From positions 21,040 to 46,039 of the forward strand of contig KV908626.1 of assembly GCA_002005505.1 (NCBI GenBank): a stretch of 25,000 nucleotides of DNA, given 5' to 3'. The position numbers were made by a program, and so were the translations under genes. Shown one piece after another: positions 17,793 through 25,000 of the stretch; within the stretch, counting starts at the first letter, position 1; each line of letters opens with the position of its first letter. The notes below the pieces were generated by a model that worked only from the letters and a program-made list of their open reading frames with translations, made no database searches and was not told the DNA's origin. The DNA is from Botryococcus braunii (taxonomy: Eukaryota; Chlorophyta; Trebouxiophyceae).

Positions 17793-18330
17793 GGATTGCT
17801 AAATGAAGTTACGGCCTTTGCCTCTTGTGTTGTTGACTGGAATCCTAAAATGTACTTGGCTGACAAAGACCGTGCTGCACAAGTTGATTGGCGAACCATG
17901 TTGGTACCCCCCCCCCCTTGGCAGCACATCGTTATATAACTGTGCTTATATGAGAGAGCTAAATCGAGTACACTTCATGTCTCTTCATGTCTCGCAGTCT
18001 GGCCTTAGCAGACTCTGGGAAATTTTGAGATCCCTGAAAAGAACGGAGGTGATAAGTGGGGGATGGAGGCAAAGTTTAGCGTACATCCTGCATTGCAACT
18101 CTGGGGAAAACAGATATCTTACACAGAACCCAATTAGGTGAAAAAGAGTCTCTTCACCGGTTGAAGCATTATTCACTGATGCCCATCATCCACAAGCCCT
18201 TGTACTTCAACCTTGGGTAGTCGGAACTTTCTGCAACTGCGAGTGTCCCGCATCTGCGCGGGAGGAGCCTACTGCTGATATTCTTGGATGCAAAATATTG
18301 GGGTTGGTCCCGTCAGGCATGCACATCACG
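17793..18330 (+). pseudogene. Family X NEVTAFA exon, plus copy, with frameshift and stop
   Basis: Opens after gaatctgcag: GLLNEVTAFASCVVDWNP, then DKDRAAQVDWRTMLV, into an 11-base C run (17907-17917). The frame then shifts and continues protein-like: LYNCAYMRELNRVHFMSLHV, SRLWEILRSLKRTEVISGGW. A TGA at 18139-18141 (CGA by one C-to-T change) interrupts the same frame, which goes on EALFTDAHHPQALVLQPWVV, GTFCNCECPASAREEP and GLVPSGMHIT. The C run is a likely length error or slippage site. The CNCEC cluster could bind metal. Function unknown. Confidence 0.6.
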
Positions 18331-18353
18331 TGAATGCTGCGATGAGGGCCCCA

Positions 18354-18554
18354 GGTATTTTAGCTGATGAAATAGCTAACATTGGGTTTATTTGTGATCA
18401 GGAAAATGTTGGGCTCTCAGCCATCCAGAAAGTGGAGTTGCTCCACCAGCGGTGTACTTATCTGTCAAAGGGAGCTGATGACGAAACACACGCCAACCAG
18501 GTTGGACCTGAAGAGCTCTCCCCACCCCCTCCCGCGCCATTACTAAGACAATAA
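18354..18554 (+). CDS. Final family X exon, plus copy
   Basis: Following ggccccag the plus strand reads GILADEIANIGFICDQENVG, then LSAIQKVELLHQRCTYLSKG and DDETHANQVGPEELSPPPP, stopping at TAA (18552-18554). The frame is already open from 18288, so it may join the previous block by a one-base frameshift (HIT then VNAAMRAPG) instead of by splicing. The proline-rich end followed by a stop is consistent with a C-terminus. The minus copy shows no equivalent. Confidence 0.5.
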   Translation, partial: GILADEIANIGFICDQENVGLSAIQKVELLHQRCTYLSKGADDETHANQVGPEELSPPPPAPLLRQ

Positions 18555-19485
18555 CACTCGGTATTTGTTAACACTCGTATTACTGAGACGTCCTCGAATC
18601 ACCCTCCAAACAAATGACCTATCCCTCTGCTACCCTATAGCTAGAGCTATAGGACTGGAATTTTTGATGTCTTGTCCAGTCTTACAACCTACTGAGCAAA
18701 ACTTCTTGATCCATCTTCTTCCATTTCCTGTAGAATGGGCATCGGCTCTGACCCTTAAAATATTTATAAACCACCCTCCTGAGTGAAAACCAAGCCTAGC
18801 AAGGACATGTGCAGCTGGCCCGACGACTGTTTTGCAATCATGAACATATAGGGGCTCTTTCTGAAGCGGGCCTGCCCTAGGGTGAGATTTCATCTGCTAT
18901 AGCATCTCCATTCATGACTGACCAAGACGTGCCTGGGGCCTTGAACAGAGAGCTGCGACCACGTCAGTTCCATCAAACATTGACTCCAGCATATGTGCCC
19001 AGAATCGCCGGCACTGCGCTTTCAACAACTACATTCTTTTAAAAGTAAGACCCTATGGATTTCCTCTAACTCCATCGTCTTTGGGATGTGTAAAAAGGAC
19101 CAGTTGAAAAGTTACTGATTCATTAAAATAGGACCTGTTCAATTGAAGGGACACTAAGAGATTTCTCTTGGTGAGTGCTAGTGTACACAAGCAGGCTACA
19201 AGAAGACTGTACTGCAGATGCTGGTGTACACAAGCAGGCTCAAGAAGACAAGCAGGTTACAAAAAAACTGTAGTCTTCCCACCTGTCAGCCAGACAATGG
19301 GCCAGGGACACAAAAGGGTTTGCATAACAACAGTACCGCGCAAGGTTGTCAATCGCACGCACTCTGCTTTAGAGATGTTGAGTGGCAAACATGCAAGCGA
19401 CTGCACATGAAAATACGCATATTGCTGTAGAAAAATGACACAGCCATGGCAACACCAAATTGGGGAACCAAGACCCCAGCAAGAA
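18555..19485. other. No supported gene; short direct repeats
   Basis: Frames on both strands at 18565-18893 are open but neither is convincing. A 9-bp-arm palindrome, cctatagctagagctatagg, lies at 18635-18654. At 19181 and 19224 the sequence gtgtacacaagcaggct plus aagaagac recurs with a period of 43, and a partial third piece follows at about 19249. Nothing else is recognised. Confidence 0.4.
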
Positions 19486-19713
19486 TGACGACGACGACGA
19501 CGATGCTGATGATGATGACGACGACCACGACCACGACCACAACCACGACCACGACTACGCCCGCGACATCGACAACGTGAACGACAACAGGAACGACACC
19601 AACCAAAACGACAACGATAATGACAACGACGACGGCGGCGGCAACAACAACAACATGAGCAAAAACAACAACAACAAGAGCAACACCAACAACAACAACA
19701 GTAACAACAAACA
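19486..19713. repeat. GAC/AAC trinucleotide field
   Basis: Triplets move from GAC and GAT to AAC and AAC/AAG over about 230 bases, keeping several frames open as Asp/Asn-rich or Arg/Val-rich runs. It resembles the field at 2744-3190. Both fields lie upstream, in plus coordinates, of a family Y block, within about 0.4 kb of it or of its flanking microsatellite. Confidence 0.85.
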
Positions 19714-19788
19714 AATATGCTTGAATGACAGAACACAAAATTTTTGTGAGGCTCCAAGAGCCCTTCGGGTTGAAGAAAAGCTCCTGAG

Positions 19789-20307
19789 GTGCCAGTGAAG
19801 TGGGGGAATCGTGAGGTGCCAGAGGGCGTGCCTGCACAGGTGCTGTCTCCACAGCAGGCCGCGAAAGTGTTCGTAGCCTCGACTCCATGGTATCCCGACA
19901 TTGTTTGCATGGCAGATGTGCTCCAGGCACAGCAGCCATCCGCGTCGCACTCCCCCAAGTCAGTACTCGAGACCCTTCGTTGCAAGCAAAGCCAGCCCGA
20001 CCTGCATCGTCAAGGACGAGCTTCTGGAAACGAGACACTTCACCGCCCATCGAGCTTGCCCATCAAGCTGTACGAGAAGGACGGCCCCAGACCCTTTACG
20101 GCTCGTACATCTCTGTCTTCCCAGAGTGCAGTGCGCGGGATTTGTAGCCTGCGCAGCATTCATCTCCTTTCGCGCCGCTCCATGGGCGAGATAGAGGTCA
20201 AACGCCGCGTCCAGAAGTGGGTCCCGGAGAGAATGTCATACACGGAGATCTGTGACGAGATTCAGCGTGGTACCCATGCAGATCTCACTATGCATGGTGC
20301 GTCATAA
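19789..20307 (+). CDS. Family Y exon, plus copy
   Basis: A 172-codon plus-strand frame contains VPAQVLSPQQAAKVFVASTP, then YPDIVCMADVLQAQQPS, matching the minus-strand copy at 3580-3911 (QVLTPEQAAKLFI, YPDVLCLAEILAASQ). Downstream it reads LPIKLYEKDGPRPFTA, SMGEIEVKRRVQKWVPERMS and YTEICDEIQRGTHADLTM, a basic then acidic C-terminal part not seen in the minus copy. A donor (CATG|GTGCGT) near 20297 may precede the TAA. The upstream splice site is unclear because two near-identical gaggtgccag words (19787, 19812) occur. Resemblance to algal bZIP-type C-terminal regions is only suggestive. Confidence 0.62.
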   Translation: MPVKWGNREVPEGVPAQVLSPQQAAKVFVASTPWYPDIVCMADVLQAQQPSASHSPKSVLETLRCKQSQPDLHRQGRASGNETLHRPSSLPIKLYEKDGPRPFTARTSLSSQSAVRGICSLRSIHLLSRRSMGEIEVKRRVQKWVPERMSYTEICDEIQRGTHADLTMHGAS

Positions 20308-20404
20308 TATGCTTCCCTGCATTGCACTGACAGGGTTGTGCAGCTATGTATGTGCTAGCGCGACTGCTTCAAGTAGAATGAGCATGCAATTGACTTTGCA
20401 TGCG

Positions 20405-20407
<3 letters not shown>

Positions 20408-20443
<36 letters not shown>

Positions 20444-20475
20444 CGTGCGCGTGCGCGTGCGTGTCTGTCTGTCTG

Positions 20476-20566
<91 letters not shown>

Positions 20567-20574
20567 ACGCGTGC
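20408..20574. repeat. (GT)n with GC and GTCT interruptions
   Basis: GT run, then alternating GC/GTGC (20437-20460), then GTCT units (20462-20477), then a long GT run to about 20564 with a short GCAC end. Frames are Cys-Val or Thr-His and artefactual. Confidence 0.95.
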
Positions 20575-20633
20575 GTGTCTGGGGGCAGCATTAAATTCCG
20601 TCATTCTAGCGTTAGCTTGAGTAAAGAGGCCAT

Positions 20634-20831
20634 ATGGGTGACTCAGGATTGCAAACTTCAGAAGAAGCCGTGTTTGACTTCCCAGAGAGCAGCATTGAGA
20701 CTGCAGCTATGCCAGATCTAGATGGAGAGCAGCAGGGAGGGCCGGAAGGATGGATGGCAGCTGCGAAGCGATCAGAAAACATCTGGACTACATTGGGAGA
20801 CTTCCGAAATCTGTTGCAGAATATCAAATAA
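20634..20831 (+). CDS. Possible acidic exon, unrecognised
   Basis: A 65-codon plus-strand frame from ATG 20634 reads LQTSEEAVFDFPESSIETAA, then GEQQGGPEGWMAAAKRSENI, ending LLQNIK and TAA. Acidic and Gln/Gly-rich. It follows the family Y exon on the same strand after the GT repeat, so the repeat could lie in an intron between them. The minus strand is also open. No motif. Confidence 0.33.
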   Translation: MGDSGLQTSEEAVFDFPESSIETAAMPDLDGEQQGGPEGWMAAAKRSENIWTTLGDFRNLLQNIK

Positions 20832-22210
20832 TGCCGCGAAAATGTGACTTACTCCATCAGGGACAGAGTCCTTGAAGGCTGTGACGACTTTGTCCGATAA
20901 CCCTCGGTATATGAGCAGGGAGACTTGTACCCAAGTACAGTGCATCCCAGACCCCAGATACTAAGGGTAACCACCAGAATCTGTTGACAGCCACCTCGGG
21001 ATTTGCTTCTTTTGGTCTGCCTTTCAGTTGGCGCATGCCTAGGCCAGGGCTCACCCAAGATATTGTATTCACCATTCTTCGATTGTTACCCCCGTTGAGC
21101 GCTGACCAGCGCCAGGTGCACATGCATGCGGTCTTCATATGTGTATATACGTTTGTCCTTATTTAATCTCCTTTGAAGGATTGTGCATGCACTCTGTGCA
21201 GTAGTTAGGCGCTTGTGTTGGGAAGGCCAGCAGTGGTTTGCCCTTAATTAGGCAGTTGTGCCCAAGGCCGAAGTTGTCGGACTATACCGTTCCGGCTGCT
21301 AACGTGATTCATATGCAGGGCCGACACTTTGTTGTAGGCTAAAATTGGACCAACCATTTTGGTGTACGGTCTCCGGTAGCTGCGAACCTCACTTTTGATA
21401 CGAGGCGTTCCGACACCACATTCATGAAATATTCCGTGGCCAGTGGACACATGCTTGTCTGCCTATTGAGACAAACACGTAAAGAATACAGACATACATG
21501 AGCGTCAACGTAAGGTTTCTACGTTGGTGGGCTGTCAGTGCGGCGCTAAGTCCAGACACTATGCTGCTGACAAACATGCCTGGAACCGAAACGGTTCCAG
21601 AACTACTCGTGATTACACCTGATTGGCATGTACCTGCACCGATGCAGATCGGGCTCGCCCGATAAGCATTCCAGTCTCTGCGAGCATGTCTGACAGTGCA
21701 ATGGGACTATGTCTAAAGCTTGCTGTGGTGCGGCTCCTACCTTAACATGATAAAACAAGTAAGTTGTACTGAGTAAAAGTGGTTATTAACGCCACCCGGC
21801 CCCCGGCAGGATTGAGTTCTCTAGGGCCTGCTCGAAAAGGTTTGAGTTCCCCAGGCCTGCTCGAGCAGATTTGAAGTAAAGGCTTGCGCCTCCGGGCGTT
21901 ATAAGCTGCAGCTGACCCTCGCAACGCTGCACGTTCTCCAACCCCTTTTTTTTTCCTTGACAAAAAGGATTTTATTTGTCTAGCCACGAGGAGACGCAGC
22001 GTGTCCTCATGTGTGCTGCTCAGGGGCTCATTCTTCTTGGTTTCTTCCTTTTTTCTGGGAGGTTCCCTCCCTATTTTTGCGTCTTGACCGTTTCCATATA
22101 CGTGCATAGAACCGTCAAAATTAGTTGGCGGCGGCCACAGCTGAAGTTGGATTGGTGCTGCACCTGGTTTGCCACGTGATTAACCGTTTAATCAACGTTG
22201 AAATTTCAAG
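20832..22210. other. No firm gene; weak candidates
   Basis: A plus segment near 21017-21130 (MPRPGLTQDIVFTILRLLPP then LSADQRQVHMH) and a minus frame at 21742-22107 (HEDTLRLLVARQIKSFLSRK) are each open, but the opposite strand is open too and no splice pattern decides. A perfect 9-bp stem with a 3-base loop (ctggaaccg aaa cggttccag) is at 21580-21600. Two similar ~30-base pieces (gcctgctcga...tttgag) lie at about 21827-21876. Confidence 0.35.
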
Positions 22211-22285
22211 TCCAGCATTAATATAACTAGTTGTAAGTCAACGCCTTTTAAAAGGCGTTGACTTACTAGTTCTATTAATGCTGGA
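22211..22285. repeat. 75-bp near-perfect inverted repeat
   Basis: tccagcattaat at 22211 and attaatgctgga ending 22285 are the outer ends. The arms run inward through taagtcaacgcctttt/aaaaggcgttgactta with no spacer, and differ only by a 3-base insertion and one substitution. Outside, aaattt on both sides extends the fold with a bulge. No coding sense; no target duplication recognised. Confidence 0.9.
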
Positions 22286-22399
22286 CAAATTTGGCTATGC
22301 TCTGCGAGAGCTTATCTTATATATGCCAATGACCTTTAAAGAGCTTCCAGTCTGGGCCTCTTGAGAGCTTGACTCGCAGTTATAGAGCCACTTTACTGG

Positions 22400-22802
22400 A
22401 TGTCGGCCACAAGTGAAGCTTCATTGCAAGCGCAGCGTGACTAAGTACAAGCAGATGCAAATTTGCGTGACGATGCAAATGCCGCATGGGTGGTTAGCAA
22501 GATTCTGTCCTACGAAAGATGTGTGCCATGCTCATTGCGCTTTAGAGAGCCGACAACCTTGCAAATTGCGGCAAGCATAGCGGCTTTTAATATTTTAAAG
22601 GGAGTCTTGGATATGTTTACAATGTATCGAACTTTTGCGCTAGTATCTGTGATGAGAACAAATGCAAGCCTTTCTATGCGAGTGGCTCTAGACATACGCC
22701 AAGAATTTTCTTTTCCATCGCGTTCTTGGAAGTCACGTCTAGTGTCGTTGTACCAAGGCCTGCATTTTTCAATCGGAGACGCGTTGAGGGGTACAGTCGA
22801 AG
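22400..22802 (+). pseudogene. Exon with in-frame TAA, unrecognised gene
   Basis: One plus-strand frame runs from ATG 22400 to a donor (GAAG|GTAAAT at 22803), broken only by TAA at 22442-22444. Before it: MSATSEASLQAQRD. After it: VQADANLRDDANAAW, then SKILSYERCVPCSLRF, TTLQIAASIAAFNILKGVLD and RQEFSFPSRSWKSRLVSLYQ. The Gln/Asp/Ala-rich register continues smoothly across the stop, which would arise from CAA by a C-to-T change. The minus strand is open too, but the plus reading has a coherent start and donor. Not recognised. Confidence 0.5.
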
Positions 22803-22935
22803 GTAAATAACTGGGCATTGTGTAGGTGCACCTGGTCCAGTTTATTACCGGTATATACTGGTATATGGTGGTTCGTGCCATCAAAGACGGTGTTGGTCGG
22901 ATTTGAAGACCTTCCTCATACTTGAATCACAACAG

Positions 22936-23035
22936 ATCTGAAGACCTTTCATTAAAAAGAGCTATGGTAGCTCGTGGAGACCCTAAACCCCGTGGGGCTT
23001 TCAATGCCATAGAGAGCATTACAGTCGACATCGAT
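22936..23035 (+). CDS. Block Z exon, second copy (RGAFNAIESI)
   Basis: A 100-base exon with textbook ends: acceptor atcacaacag and donor GAT|GTAAGT. It reads EDLSLKRAMVARGDPKPRGA, then FNAIESITVDID. RGAFNAIESI matches RGDTAFRTMESI at 9990-10166 at both protein and base level. It follows the interrupted exon at 22400-22802 by 133 bases, but the splice phases do not agree, so they may not be joined. Role unknown. Confidence 0.55.
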
Positions 23036-23239
23036 GTAAGTACTGTGTATGTGACAGTGAGAGTTCACGTGAGCGTTCTTAAGATATTGGACCATGCCCA
23101 GGTCATGACCACTTGATCAAGTGTCTGGCCCACGTAGCGCTATTATTATTAGTGCCCCATTCTGAAGGCTATGATGATGTCAATTTAATGTCTGAGAAGA
23201 CAGTAGACGTGGCCTGGCACCATTTAGATATGTCTCTGT

Positions 23240-23306
23240 TTCAGAACGCAAAATGATTACTAAAGGTCGGGGATCCCAGACCCTAAACGTCATTTTGCGT
23301 TCTGAA
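23240..23306. repeat. 17-bp perfect inverted repeat, 33-bp loop
   Basis: ttcagaacgcaaaatga (23240-23256) and its exact complement (23290-23306) flank a loop holding gggatccc and a repeated ccctaaacg/ggtc piece. It may be a small stem-loop or the two ends of a tiny foldback element. No target duplication was found. Confidence 0.85.
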
Positions 23307-23368
23307 ATTATGTGTCCCGGCTTGTCTGGCGAGATGTCAAAGTTGCTATGCTATATTTCCCCGTATAT

Positions 23369-23482
23369 GGGGCTACATATATAGCCCCGCAGGGTATATG
23401 TATAAAAACCCCTGCGGCGCTTGAGCCCCGCGGGCCGCCCATAATAGTAGTAGGACCTGTTCAGGTCCTACTCTTATAAGGG
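23369..23482. repeat. Cluster of three nested or adjacent hairpins
   Basis: ggggctacatatatagcccc (23369-23388) is a 7-bp-stem hairpin. ccgcaggg and ccctgcgg form an overlapping one at about 23387-23417. agtaggacctg tt caggtcctact (about 23449-23472) is an 11-bp-stem hairpin, with looser pairing continuing outward to gccc/gggc. Together they make about 110 bases of strongly folding DNA in a region with no gene. Confidence 0.75.
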
Positions 23483-23567
23483 CATGACACGAAGGTTAGC
23501 ATTCCTGGCGAGGGACGAAAAGTATCACAACCACGCGGATTTACTTCAATTTTGTAGGTTCTTGCTT

Positions 23568-23885
23568 GAACTCTCCAGACAAATGACCGGCATCCTTTAG
23601 ATTTGAAGGGATTGGACTCAGGCACGTATGACAAATGTGTACAGGGCACTCACTTTGGAAGACCGACTTAAAGTTAAGGGATGCATGAGGAGCACGCAAG
23701 GGGAGCACACAAGTGCACCTGGCAATACAAACATACATGCCATGTATGCTTGTACTGCAAGGCCCTAGTAACAACAGAAAATCCTCCCGGGCATGTTGCG
23801 TTCCGGGACGCAGTGTCGATTGATGTTCAGGCCAGGGCACATGATCTAGCTAGAGATCATGTGTGTATGAGATCATGTGTATAGG
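23568..23885 (+). CDS. Possible Cys/His-rich exons, unrecognised
   Basis: Two plus-strand pieces look coding. After ctctccag (about 23577) one reads TNDRHPLDLKGLDSGTYDK then CVQGTHFGRPT and stops. The next, from about 23703, reads HKCTWQYKHTCHVCLYCKAL, then TTENPPGHVAFRDAVSIDVQ. The spacing CxxCxxC with nearby His resembles a zinc-binding knuckle but fits no named class exactly. Minus-strand frames overlap both pieces, so this is tentative. Confidence 0.3.
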
Positions 23886-24267
23886 CAACCACTGACATAG
23901 ATATAGGAGCTTCTCAATAAGGTGTGAATTGCAACAGCTAGGAGTAAACGTTAAACATGATGTTGGCGTGGCCCCACTAATGGGAATTTCGAAGTGGGAC
24001 TTCCTGAGGTCTTCATTAATGTTATGGCCATCGGCGTGATGGCATCTGGTGTTTGCTAGAAAGGAAAGCTGGTAACAGCATTTGTTCTGATCCTCATCCA
24101 CAAGACTAGGCCAATAGGGGTCCCTCTTCTTGGTCGCAAATTTTCAATGACAAGCCGGCATACCGGTATTTACGCAGATGCCCTCCTGCAGGCATCGCCC
24201 ATTTTGGAAGAACTGTACAAAAGTCCTTAGGTCATTATCAGGCCTTATGTAACGCCTGTTAATTTCT
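23850..24267 (-). pseudogene. Minus-strand exon with in-frame TGA
   Basis: After acceptor acaaaacag (24268) one minus-strand frame reads INRRYIRPDNDLRTFVQFFQ, GRCLQEGICVNTGMPACH, then TGA at 24146-24144, then KFATKKRDPYWPSLVDEDQN, CCYQLSFLANTRCHHADGHN and NEDLRKSHFEIPISG, becoming less certain after about 23940. Protein-like sequence in one register on both sides points to a disabled exon. CGA (Arg) to TGA is a single C-to-T change at a CpG. Several Cys/His pairs could bind metal. Family not recognised. Confidence 0.5.
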
Positions 24268-24291
24268 CTGTTTTGTGCGCAAGAGGGCACT

Positions 24292-24411
24292 GGTACAAAG
24301 ACTAGTACAAGCACTGTGGCGGTGCAAAGACTAGTACAAGCACTGTGGCGGTACAAAGACTAGTACAAGCACTGTGGCGGTACAAAGACTAGTACAAGCA
24401 CTGTGGCGGTG
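24292..24411. repeat. 29-bp minisatellite, four copies
   Basis: The unit ggtacaaagactagtaca plus agcactgtggc is repeated head to tail four times with period 29 (actagt at 24301, 24330, 24359 and 24388). The copies are nearly identical. It lies in the presumed intron upstream of the minus-strand exon starting at 24267. Confidence 0.95.
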
Positions 24412-25000
24412 CATTGTCATTTCATGATATGACAGTGTGAAACAAAAGGATGCGCTATGTCCTGAAGCGAGGCACGCGTATACGCATCTCAATCCATTGG
24501 AACTGATTTAAAATCGTCAAGGGGGTGCCACATGCAATGTAGAAGTAAATTTATACACACATGTGTACACGCACGTAGATCCTTGCACGTGGTTTGAATA
24601 TTCAAACCATTAACGGAACTGAGGGCCATGGCGCCGGTCGATGTGTATCCATGTGGGGTACACGTCCATGCATGCGTGTACCTTATGGTACACGTCCTGT
24701 GTCAAGTTTCAGCCATGTAAGGCATGCTTGTACAAGCGTGCACGTGGCCTCATCGGACAGTGGCATCTGGAATATGCTGTACATGTATATCAAGTTTGCA
24801 CCTTAAACAAATTGACTAGGATTTAGCAAGCATGCTCGTAAGACAAGACGTCTGGATGCAGGCTACCAGGTGGGACGCACTTCAGAACAAGCTAGGTTGC
24901 ACCCCCCCCCCCCACAACGATAATTATTCTTGCTCCTAGGTCTGCGTCCGGCACAAACGTTTCCTGCGAACAGTTATGATTAAGTAGAGTCATTGGAGTC
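24412..25000. other. No supported gene; small palindromes
   Basis: A perfect 20-bp palindrome, tggtttgaatattcaaacca, is at 24590-24609, and an 8-bp-stem hairpin (cgtgtacc ttat ggtacacg) at 24675-24694. Poly-C occupies about 24901-24913. A plus frame of 70 codons at 24594-24806 is repetitive (gtacacg words) and is not supported as a gene. Confidence 0.45.

Noticed and set aside
19257..20050. 230-240 residue minus-strand frames with Val- or Cys/Arg-rich runs
   Set aside because: They are the reverse reading of the GAC/AAC field and of the family Y exon, whose plus-strand frame has a homologue.
23240..23306. Complete miniature transposon
   Set aside because: Only 67 bp with no flanking target duplication. 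A simple stem-loop is enough to describe it.
24292..24411. Possible CRISPR array (29-bp repeats)
   Set aside because: The units are directly adjacent with no unique spacers, and the context is eukaryotic. It is a minisatellite.

Overview
This is eukaryotic nuclear DNA. Candidate coding segments are short and separated by GT...AG boundaries. There are very long di-, tri- and tetranucleotide microsatellites, and no bacterial-style operons, ribosome-binding sites, rRNA or tRNA genes. The taxon cannot be fixed from sequence alone. A microsatellite-rich, intron-rich protist or alga fits, with a prasinophyte-like green alga as a low-confidence guess. Most open frames in the window are simple-repeat translations (runs of Ser-Leu, Cys-Val, Thr-His, Arg-Glu) and are not genes.

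The coding content is a patchwork of decayed exons, many present twice. Family X (not recognised; marked by a block with FWPV, GYD, VDT and LVLTLL, and a block NEVTAFAxCVVDWNP) lies on the minus strand at about 9685-7543 and again on the plus strand at about 16340-18554, with exon blocks in the same order. Family Y (QVLTPEQAAK ... YPDVLCLAEIL) lies on the minus strand at 3911-3580 and the plus strand at 19789-20307. A third block, Z (RGDTAFRTMESI / RGAFNAIESI), lies at 9990-10166 and 22936-23035. Several otherwise good frames carry one in-frame stop or a one-base frameshift, so most copies look like pseudogenes or degenerate multicopy elements.

Layout: 1-2460, scattered fragments, one 30-bp palindrome and CA/GA/GGA repeats; 2459-3580, a large microsatellite block with internal duplications; 3580-6530, coding fragments (family Y, an interrupted plus-strand exon at 4780-5117) and an ATCC tetranucleotide field; 6530-7540, GT and poly-G tracts with no supported gene; 7543-10490, the minus-strand family X copy with plus-strand exon-like segments between its exons; 11231-13670, one coding exon split by two different mobile elements; 15998-18554, a minus-strand exon then the plus-strand X copy; 19486-20831, family Y after a GAC/AAC repeat; 22211-24411, palindromes, two pseudogenised exons and a 29-bp tandem array.

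The best-supported discovery is a complete 1,210-bp non-autonomous LTR retrotransposon (11583-12792). It has 241-bp LTRs starting TG and ending CA, a 5-bp target duplication (taatt) and a polypurine tract. Directly after its 5' LTR is an inverted copy of the LTR 3' end, giving a 95-bp-stem hairpin with a 4-base loop where the primer-binding site is expected. A 650-bp inverted-repeat DNA element (13006-13655, 6-bp target duplication ccaatt) sits in the same host exon about 210 bp downstream. Removing both elements restores one open frame across the two joins.
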